Source of the DNA: Dichomitus squalens LYAD-421 SS1
Lineage: Eukaryota; Basidiomycota; Agaricomycetes; Polyporales; Polyporaceae
Reading direction: 5' to 3'
Assembly (NCBI RefSeq): GCF_000275845.1
Contig: NW_006766891.1
Location: 685,903 to 749,902, forward strand
Length of the DNA stretch: 64,000 nucleotides
Shown here one piece after another: positions 56,301 through 64,000 of the stretch. A program made the position numbers and the translations under genes. The notes under the pieces are model-generated. The model was given only the letters and a program-made list of their open reading frames with translations. It was not told the origin of the DNA and did no database searches. Numbering within the stretch: position 1 is the first letter of the stretch; every line of letters starts with the position of its first letter.

Positions 56301-57890
56301 AAGCCATCGCGGGCGTCCACGATTTCGTCGCGCCGTACGGTGCCACCGTCCTTGATGCTCAAGGAGGTCAGCGTCGATTCTAGTTTCCGTTGCTGGGCTG
56401 GACGGCTGACTTGGGGTTGAGCAGGCTTCGTCGTTCCTGGCTTCATCGACGTGCACGCGCATTGGAATGGCTTCGATACCGCCATCCCAGCTAGGTCATG
56501 GGAACTGGAGACTTTCCTCGCGTATGGCGTTACAACTTTGCACAAGTAAGCTGCATCTCATGATATATTCGTGCGTCATACCTAACAGCCCTGCCGCATC
56601 GCAGTCCGAGCGCGGACACCGTCCTTGCCTTCGCAGAGCGCTTCCGCGTGGAGCGCGGTCAGCTTGTCGGTCCCCGCATCTTCCAGACCGGAACCATCAT
56701 CTATGGCGCTGGAGCACCTGTCTACCACGAAGACGTTGTGAGCCTTGAGGATGCGAAGTCCGCGTTGCTGCGCATCAAGGCCGAGGGTGGACCCTCGAGC
56801 TTCTCATACAAGAATTATAACTTGCCGATCCGGTACGTCTTCTAATATTCTGAGCTGTGGTTGCAAACTCAAGCTAGAGTCAGCGCTTCCCGGCAGAGGT
56901 TGCTTCTCGCCGCACGCAAGCTTGGTATGCTTTGTGTTCCTGAGGGGGTGAGTTGCCATCTGTGCCGCCGTTCTTCCTGTCACTGATGTATCGACAGGGT
57001 ATGAACTATGACTGGGACCTGACATACATCATTGATGGTAATCTCCTGGCCCTCACATGCTCCCGCGCTCCCCTGATATTGTGTAACAGGCATGACGACC
57101 ATCGAGCACCCTCTCCCCATACCTGTGCTTTATGATGACGTCTTAAACCTTTACGCATTGAGCGGCACGGGTTCGACGCCCACACACATCGTGAACTATG
57201 GAGGTGTCATGGGCGAACAGCTCATCTGGGCAACGGAGGATCTCCCGAACAACGAGAAGTAAGCGCAGCGATGCGTATTGTGAAATTGAGGCCTCACACA
57301 CTCTTAGGTTAAGGCGTTTTGTTCGGCACGACGGCTTGGAATCTTTGTCGGAATCTACAGCACGCCCCAAGCTCTGTAAGTTGTACGCCAGCAAGATCTT
57401 TGGCCTTATGCTGATTCCCGCGCAGCATACCAGGCCTTCAACACTTCTATCTCGACAGCGAAGATGATTCGCAAGGGTCTCAAGGCGCACATTGGTGCTC
57501 ATGGAGAACCGCCACTCGGCGTCAACTACCATGCCGAGATGTGGTACACCCAATCTGGCGGCCTGACGAACTACGAGGTCCGTTTACCCCCGTCCTCATT
57601 GTCCTCATAGTCGAGCTGAGATTACCGTTTTCAAGACCCTCCGGGCAGCGACTTCTGACGCGGCCATTACGCTGGGCATTGACAATGCCGTCGGCTCCCT
57701 TACCCCAGGCAAACTCGCCGACTTCGTTGTGTACCCGCCTGGCGTCGATCTCCTTGAAGGCGACATCAGCGGCACACGGGATATTCGCTTTGTCGCAAGA
57801 GGCGGCCGCGTTTTCGATGCCACTACCTTGACTGAAATCTGGCCTGTGAAAGGGCGCAAGGAGCCCTTACCTCCCATCAATGCAGACTAG
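53333..57890 (+). CDS. Membrane-anchored TolB-like beta-propeller/amidohydrolase fusion
   Basis: Thirteen exons close in frame to 1302 residues: 53333-54062, 54144-54479, 54535-54703, 54754-55919, 55977-56366, 56425-56545, 56605-56832, 56878-56947, 56998-57037, 57090-57258, 57308-57375, 57426-57577 and 57621-57890. An N-terminal anchor (LVKTALLLSSVALLSTIYPV, residues 28-48) suggests a type II membrane protein. TolB/WD40-like propeller blades follow (GIPHDSDPHFSPDGTQFVFR, YRWVSDARFHPDGSKVVATK, SGGATRSELSRDGRTLAFVR, HSITWSGDGSKLFWLLG). The amidohydrolase part has the metal-binding GFVVPGFIDVHAHWNGF (HxH), GMTTIEHPLP, KGLKAHIGAHGEPP and the C-terminal GSLTPGKLADFVVYPPGVD. The substrate is unknown. 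The fusion is also known from bacteria and other fungi. Most introns are 43-60 nt, the first and twelfth being 81 and 43 nt. Confidence 0.85.
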
Positions 57891-58902
57891 GGCCGAGTAC
57901 TTGCTTGGATTACTTGACGATTGTATTTTAGGTGAGAATCGGAAGCTTGCATGCATAATTATTCTTGCACCGCAGTGGATTGGCGTGACGCGATGCTCGA
58001 CTCCGCTTGACTCCGCTTGGCTGTCCCTTTGGAGCCATAACTTCCATGTCCCCGAGACGCCGGAGTCTGCCATGAATGCGGATATGGCTGCGCATAGTTT
58101 GACCGAAGACTCGGAAGATTGGGGTGACAACCACCGTGACATGGTCGGAAGCAGCTAGAATCTTCATTGTGCAAGCTCCAGAGTCCACAAAGACAGCCCG
58201 GTAAGCACGGTTTGCGTTGCACAAAGACGTGTCTTGAACACATGCGTTGGAGCTGATGAGCAGATGGCTGTCAAGCTGTGCAGGTCGTGAAAGTCTGTTG
58301 ACCACCTAATTACTCGTTGAGGCGAACCGCAGTCGTCTTGAGGTGAGTTGCTATGATGTCATTGTTAGACAGGCTGTTCGGCATATCGGAGGCGCTGAAA
58401 AGCGGACTCACTTGGTCACGGATTGACATGCGCTCGTCGCTCTCGATGTGAGCTATGCAACTACGCGGTTTAGCGGCCCCCAAAGCAACTAGTGGCCGAT
58501 TACTCGCCTGGAGTATCGGACATCGCTCTCCTCGTTAATCTACACCAGCTGTCACAAGTTTGCTTCTTGCTGCTATGGCAAGCTCCGGTCCTGTTCTTCG
58601 AGAGCCATGCCCCAACGCCTTCTCCGCACATCAAGCTTCGATCGAGTTTGTTTCGCCAGCGGCAAGTGTCACTGGAAGGTCGGGTCAACATGCAGCGCTC
58701 ATGGAGAGTTGATAATACGTCAAACTCCAATATTCGCTGGGGCAGACGGAGTGCGAACTGCCCCAGGATGACTGCCCCCGCGCGCTCCGACTGAGCATCG
58801 GTGGTGAACATGATCAGGGGTAGGAACGCTGCCTGAGTAATATAAACGGTGTGTTGCATACATCTCTTCTCGTTGCAACTACATCCCACCCCTGTCACCG
58901 CT
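57891..58902. other. Intergenic region upstream of the GH43 gene
   Basis: About 1 kb with no supported gene; all frames are short and contradictory. A direct duplication, gactccgctt-gactccgctt, occurs at about 57999-58018. The right end carries the GH43 TATA box. Confidence 0.5.
58841..58846 (+). promoter_or_regulatory. TATA box (TATAAA) of the GH43 gene
   Basis: A TATAAA motif lies 57 nt before the ATG at 58903, with a short pyrimidine-rich leader between. This is inferred from motif and distance. Confidence 0.5.
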
Positions 58903-60154
58903 ATGAAGCTCCATCTCATATCGCTTCTTTCTCTGAATACCCTCGCATTATCTGTGCCTAACCCTCTTCCTGGTAGTGGTAAGTCCCTCGGCCACCTGCC
59001 CCTTATACGTCGCCCTGACATCATCAATCAGACAACGTCGTAGTCCGTGACCCGGCTATCGCGTTCAATCCCGACAGCAACAAGTACTTCGTGTTCTCTA
59101 CCGGCGGAGGGATCAACATCTTCACTAGCTCTTCATTGAACGGGTTAGTGTTTCTCCGTGTTCGCGCTCCAGATGCCTTGCTCACTTCAAGGCGCAGGCC
59201 CTGGACGAGCTCCGGCTCCGTCCTTCCGAACGGTTCCAAAATAAATACGTCCAACCCAAATATCTGGGCTCCAGACGTGCACTCCGTAAACGGCCAATAC
59301 ACCCTTTATTACTCATTGTCGACTTTGGGTAGCCAAAACTCAACAATCGGGGTGGCAACCAGTCCTTCTATGGAACAGGGCACGTGGGACGACCTTGGCC
59401 CAGTGATCGGCTCGAAGGATGGCGACTCCTACAATGCCAGTGGGTCGCTCACTCACTACCAGCTCTACGTTTTGTTTGACGCGATCACGTTCCGCACAGT
59501 CGACGCAAATTTGATTGATGCCGAAGGGCTCAAGCTCTCGTTCGGATCGTACAACGACGGGATCTTCCAGATTCCATTGTCAGATATCCACACCCCCGCT
59601 GCTGTATGTGCAGTGCGATTGTGAATCCTACATGCGGCTGACAGACGTTGTAGAACCTGCCAGGGACTCACCTCGCTGGTGCTAATAAGGAACCGACGGA
59701 GGGCGGCTTTACCTACAAGCCTCAAAGCTCTCAGTATTACTTCCAGTTCTTTTCTAATGGTTTCACTCCTCTCGTCAACGTATGTTCCATCTGCTTTGCG
59801 TGAGTTGCGATTGCTCACGACGGCCCTCTGGATAAGACCACTACACCACGTCCAGCTCCAGGAGGGGAATACAAGGTGCTGGTTGGCCGTAGCGAGAACG
59901 TTTCGGGCCCGTTCCTGGACAAAACCGGCAACGACCTGACAAAAGATGCCAGCCCGCCGACTGGGACGCTTGTACTCGGCTCGCATGACAACATCTACGC
60001 ACCCGGCGGGCAAAGCATCTTCTTCGACGCCAACAGCGGACGCGACCTGATTGTCTATCACTATGTTCGCAACGACTCTTACGGTGGACCGTCCTACCTG
60101 GGCATCAACTTCCTCGACTTCACGTCGGGATGGCCCGTGGTGGTTGGCGAATAA
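58903..60154 (+). CDS. Secreted GH43 arabinan endo-1,5-alpha-L-arabinosidase-like enzyme
   Basis: Six exons give about 325 residues: 58903-58978, 59032-59143, 59198-59439, 59500-59603, 59654-59779 and 59837-60154. A signal peptide (MKLHLISLLSLNTLALSVPN) is followed by VVVRDPAIAFNPDSNKYFVF, with the catalytic base Asp in VRDPA. NIWAPDVHSVNGQYTLYYSL and YNAIDANLIDAEGLKLSFGS contain the pKa-modulating Asp. YKVLVGRSENVSGPFLDKTG and GSHDNIYAPGGQSIFF are typical blades of the five-bladed GH43 propeller. It should cleave alpha-1,5-linked arabinan of pectin side chains outside the cell. The family's Cys-rich segment before the fourth blade is replaced by TTTPRPAPGGEYK, so intron 5 (59780-59836) is the least certain. 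A TATA box is placed 57 nt upstream. Confidence 0.88.
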
Positions 60155-61103
60155 TTGAGCGGCGCGCGCAGTTCCCCCAGGTCAATCCATCTTGTACAGT
60201 ACATCCACTGATTGGTTTTCGACACCTACCCGTTTCCTATCACTCGTGACTGCAGGGACAAGCTAGTCGGACGCAGCATGAGTGCCGAAGGACACTCCAG
60301 TCTCGAAAGAACAAAGTCTCAACCGCGATTTGCTAATCGCCTCCTTGCATCACGCTCTGCTCTCAATACGTGCTCATCAACGGTCCTACATGGATGCCAA
60401 GTCGCGGTGTGCTGGGGGTAGCAGATGCGGATACAATCCTTCTAATGAGGATATGAACGTTACATATGCGTCGAGCATCGTGATGTCCGTACGCAAGTGG
60501 TTCACACCAGAGCCGGCATTTGAGCATTGGACGATGTTGAGTTCATGTAGCCAGACAGAAGGATAGAGGGGTTCAACTGATCCGTCTGAATAAGCGACAA
60601 TGTTTAATCCAGGGAGGGATGGAAGATGCGGAAACCGTGTTCTAGTAATGGTATCCCCACAGACCGAGTCTCGGTGAAGGACTGGGCGACAACTCGTCCT
60701 AGTAGGTACAGTTGTGAAACTCGGCCTCGTGTGTAAGTTTTCCCCAACGGACCTGGGTCACTGGACGTCAGGCAGAGATCTCTCATACAAACATGGGAGT
60801 CAGCTTACCGAATGCTCCGAGGGTGAGAGAAGAAGACAGCCGCAGCCATTCACATGGGCCGGTGGAACCGACGAGACAAGGGGGAGCCACCCCCAGTCCA
60901 TCGGACCACCTAACACACACGATCAGGCTCCGACGTCTCAGGAGACTCCCGAAGGCAGATGCCAGCGGCCACAAGAGGTGACTTTTGCGGGCAACTTTAC
61001 ATCCTGCAGACAGCCGTCAGATATGCCACCTCCACTGAGGCTATAGAAGGCACTCACCGAGCTGAGTTCCTTGATCACCACTGTGCACTATGCTCAGCCT
61101 TGA
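60155..61103. other. Intergenic stretch without a supported gene
   Basis: About 950 bp between GH43 and the unrecognised minus-strand gene. Short frames only, none with features. It should contain the 3' ends of both convergent genes. Confidence 0.45.
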
Positions 61104-62712
61104 TTAAGGCGTGGTGACAGGAAGGGGGGGGGGCGTGCTTGGCTCAGCTGGTGAGCTGGGACGATGTTCAAGGTGACTGTGGTCCATGTCACCGAACGAC
61201 GCTACGGAATGAGCGCAGAGGAGGATCAGGGCCACGAGACCGAGGATACTTGGAAACGAGACATACCTGACTAGCATATAGTGCCGTGAGGACAAGCCCG
61301 AGGAATATGACCGCATATGATACTGCGCCTACTCGGCTTATGTGGGGTGTTTGAACGTGAAGGGGTTTGACGAGCGGAATAGCATGAGATGCAGAGAAGG
61401 TGGTGGTAGGGGTGAGGAGGGATCGTCGTGTAGTGCAGGCCTATATCCTGCTAGAGGAGCGGGCTGACCGGATGTTCCGGCGGCTGACATCTAGGTCCCT
61501 TCACGGAGGTTGGCCTGTCCGCCGTGTGACGGTGGTTCTGCACGAGGTCCAACGTCCGAGGAGCCGTGATGCAGTCGTATGCTCCGTTCATGTGATTTCT
61601 GGTCAGTGCGAAGCCCTATATCGCATCCTGACTCGGTCTAAGACAAGGGTCAGGTACATTCCATGACTATGAGTGTAGCGGGAGATCGAGCTCTCACCAC
61701 TCTGACATATGTACACCCAATAGCGAGGAAGGACAAGCAGAATCGCTGGTCATCGTGCTCTCAACGCGAAGACAATCTAACATTGGTCTGCTACTTCGAA
61801 ACAATCTGACTTACATTCGGCAACTTGAGGGCGAACACATGGCAACGCTTCAGCTTCATCCGACAACACGGGCGTGAGCGACCCAGATCGAACTGAGTTG
61901 TATTCATAGACATACCTACGGTTACAGGTTAATTCGCGATACTAAGGATACACTACTAGATAGAAGTCAGAAGGCATGTAAAGTTTTGGCGACGCATGAG
62001 TGTGCGACTTACCGTGATGCCAGGTTAGCTACCATATTTTCCACAGAGCCCACAGCTGTTTTATAGAGAGACTCGTGTGCCGTGAAACATCGTCCGAGCT
62101 GATGAGAGCCAACATGAGAGCCTCGAGATCCTCCGAACGTTTCCACTCCCAGGTCTTCTTCTGCCGCACCATGTATCCAGCATCGGGCACCACCGAGTCA
62201 GAGCCCAAAGACGCACGCAAGACGAGTCCAGTACTGACACATCGTATGCACAGTGATAAGATGTCCTTGAACGCCGCCGCGGTGAGCTCGTCTACAGGGC
62301 AGTCGCTGGCATGGAAGTTGGGACGATAGAGAGTCTCTTGTGAGTGCACCACGAGATCGGTGCCCTCTACGACGTATGTTACGGGAATCATCCCGGCCAG
62401 TCTGGAATTGGTATTCCGTCGCGCCTGAGAGGCGGCAAGAGATTCCCGGTAAGATTTCTGGGGCTCCTCCCACTGGACGAAGATAGGTTCGCTTCTGACG
62501 TGCTTATTCAGGAGGGATAGGGAGGTGATCTCGAAAGCCGTGGCCGGATTGTCGAACACGCGTTGTAGAGGCCTTAGGTGAACGAAGACGCCTTCCTCGT
62601 CTTTGAGAACGCGTTCGACACCGCCGGCGGAGCGGACGAGGGCATGCACGATCGTGGAGAAAGTCTCTCTGTGAACGTTCGCCCAGTCCCTGACGGTGTT
62701 GGCTAGGGACAT
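61104..62712 (-). CDS. Unrecognised multi-exon protein with C-terminal membrane segments
   Basis: A long exon from the ATG at 62712 reads MSLANTVRDWANVHRETFST, IVHALVRSAGGVERVLKDEE, NPATAFEITSLSLLNKHVRS, RLAGMIPVTYVVEGTDLVVH, SQETLYRPNFHASDCPVDEL and SLSIKQLWALWKIW to about 62031. It then splices in phase (acceptor near 61920) to YVYEYNSVRSGSLTPVLSDE and further small exons (SILLVLPRYWVYICQS; GLRTDQKSHERSIRLHHGSS). A last exon has a hydrophobic segment (SFPSILGLVALILLCAHSVA) and a His/Pro-rich tail next to a run of ten G (61134-61143, plus strand). The 3' exon order is tentative and the start may lie further upstream, because the frame stays open to about 62874. I do not recognise the family; the first exon looks like a conserved soluble domain. 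Confidence 0.45.
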
Positions 62713-62874
62713 CGATGCTCGATATCCCACAGCCTGTGCTCCGGTGTCCACGGATCCCGGACGGCACAATGGTCTGAGCAGGCAGAACGAGGCATCTAGT
62801 CGCATCGAAGGTCGGCGAAGAGCGACCAATGGTGGCGAACTCACCTGTGCGAGGGCCAATCCCCCCTTTGGCAA

Positions 62875-63592
62875 TCCCGACTACAATACATCGCTGCTCT
62901 ACAACCACCACACCGCTTCAAGTCCTGTTTACTGAGGCCGTCCTTCTTGCACCGAGCGCAAGTTAAAGCGTTCGGAATGTCCACAAAGTCGATGATGTCC
63001 ACGCCCCAATTGATATTCATACCAAGGAGAGTTGCTGGGGAGATGCTAGTAGTACAAGATCTTGACGGTCAGAATACAGACGGCCTGAAGCCGTGCAAGG
63101 CTCGGTGAGAACTTGGAAGGAGGGGAGAAGCTGCAAACGGCTTTGAACCAAGTGGGGTACAGACTCCGCCACTGCTACCTAGCCGCTCTTTGCCGTCGGG
63201 CAGCTGTCCGGCAGTGAAGAAGCACACCCATATACGGAGATCAACCACTGTCATCTCCCAACCATCATGCATTCATGGGTCCTACGTTATCGTGCCTCAT
63301 TAGTCACAAGCCATGTCGGAGGTGAGTAATTCGAGATTTGAGAAAAGCTTGCGCCCCAGACTTGGTCCACCATATGATTGACTACGGTCCGAGTATCTCA
63401 ACATGCAATGCAACACGCAGGATTACATAGCCACTGAGCCATTGGATTCGTAGCAAGGAATCTAACCAGATGAGGCAATCCTAGTGTTCTGTGCAGTGTT
63501 CGGTAGTGTACATGAGGACGATACAAAGGAGCACACGACTAAGAGAGGGCACAAGTGATCCGTCAGCAAAGTCGAGAACAAAGGGGTGATCT
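62875..63592. other. Intergenic region before formate dehydrogenase
   Basis: About 700 bp between the unrecognised gene and the FDH stop codon. No supported gene. Both neighbours are on the minus strand, so this includes the FDH 3' end and the upstream region of the unrecognised gene. Confidence 0.45.
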
Positions 63593-64000
63593 TCATCGCT
63601 GGCCGTATGACTTAGTCTCGTACTTGCCTAGAAAACAGGTCGTAGCATCAGCCTTGCGCTCTCTACATGAAGCAATTGCACTCACCAACGCCAACAATGA
63701 TGTTAGCCGGCTCCTGGGGCTTGCCCTTGAAGTAGTTCTCCAAGATCTGCTTCGTGCCCGCAGCGTAGCGCGCCTGGGCATCCAGAGTCGTGCCCGAGTA
63801 ATGCGGGGTCATGCCATTTCCGCCACCTAGGGGGTTCTTCATGTAGCGCCAAGGGTGGTCCTTGGGCGCGGGCTGGATGTTCCAGACGTCGCCCGCGTAG
63901 CCGTTGAGCTGGCCGGACTTAACCGCAGCGGCGACGTCTTCGGTGTTGCAGATCGCGCCGCGGGCGGTGTTCACGAGCCAGGCTCCCCTCTTAAAGTGTT
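63593..64000 (-). CDS. fdh: NAD-dependent formate dehydrogenase, 3' end
   Basis: Two exons on the minus strand, >64000-63686 and 63627-63593, give the last 116 or so residues. [60 protein letters not shown] and [19 protein letters not shown] are near-identical in layout to fungal and plant FDH. The catalytic His and Gln/Asn region is in MTPHYSG, and the protein ends ETKSYGQR, an FDH hallmark C-terminus. FDH oxidises formate to CO2 with NAD+, usually in the cytosol, and in wood-decay fungi it handles formate from oxalate breakdown. The N-terminal two-thirds lie beyond the right edge. Confidence 0.94.

Noticed and set aside
1..64000. CRISPR arrays, bacterial operons and ribosome-binding sites
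   Set aside because: The window is eukaryotic: spliced genes throughout, no regularly spaced repeats.

Overview
This window is nuclear DNA from a filamentous fungus, most probably an Agaricomycete basidiomycete. The evidence is dense genes on both strands, many small exons split by introns of about 45-70 nt with GT(A/G)NGT donors, several F-box/leucine-rich proteins, a DUF6593 protein and secreted carbohydrate-active enzymes. GC is fairly high in the genes. I cannot name the species from sequence alone. No tRNA, rRNA, CRISPR array, complete transposon or virus was found.

Layout. 1-4.4 kb: the 5' part of RAD18 (minus, cut by the left edge), an F-box gene with a reading-frame break, and a multi-spanning membrane protein. 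4.4-7.4 kb: gene-poor. 7.4-21.8 kb: a GH18 chitinase, a BTB protein, Mediator subunit MED1, a GH88 hydrolase, a PI-PLC-X-like phosphodiesterase, a LOG-type phosphoribohydrolase and NTF2. 22-29 kb: a conserved protein of unknown function, TATA-binding protein, tryptophanyl-tRNA synthetase and a DUF6593 protein. 29-30.6 kb: gene-poor, with a 47-bp inverted repeat. 30.6-43 kb: the sterol sensor SCAP, pyruvate dehydrogenase protein X, the checkpoint clamp subunit Rad1 (split by a 2.4-kb intron) and histone acetyltransferase HAT1. 43-53 kb: two F-box genes, unresolved coding fragments and a macrophage migration inhibitory factor (MIF) homologue. 53-64 kb: a 1302-residue membrane-anchored propeller/amidohydrolase, a GH43 arabinanase, an unrecognised membrane protein and the 3' end of formate dehydrogenase (minus, cut by the right edge).

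How the genes relate. This is mostly a housekeeping neighbourhood: transcription (TBP, MED1), translation (TrpRS), nuclear import (NTF2), DNA-damage tolerance and checkpoint (RAD18, Rad1), chromatin (HAT1), sterol and oxygen sensing (SCAP) and mitochondrial metabolism (PDX1). It is interspersed with secreted polysaccharide-degrading enzymes (GH18, GH88, GH43). These three each have a TATA-like box shortly upstream of the ATG. Divergent pairs with short shared upstream regions are RAD18/F-box, SCAP/PDX1 and Rad1/HAT1. Exon coordinates were derived by hand from splice signals and reading-frame phase; none was checked against transcripts. I found no clearly novel multi-gene system. The most unusual items are the Rad1 long intron, several micro-exons and a few unrecognised genes.
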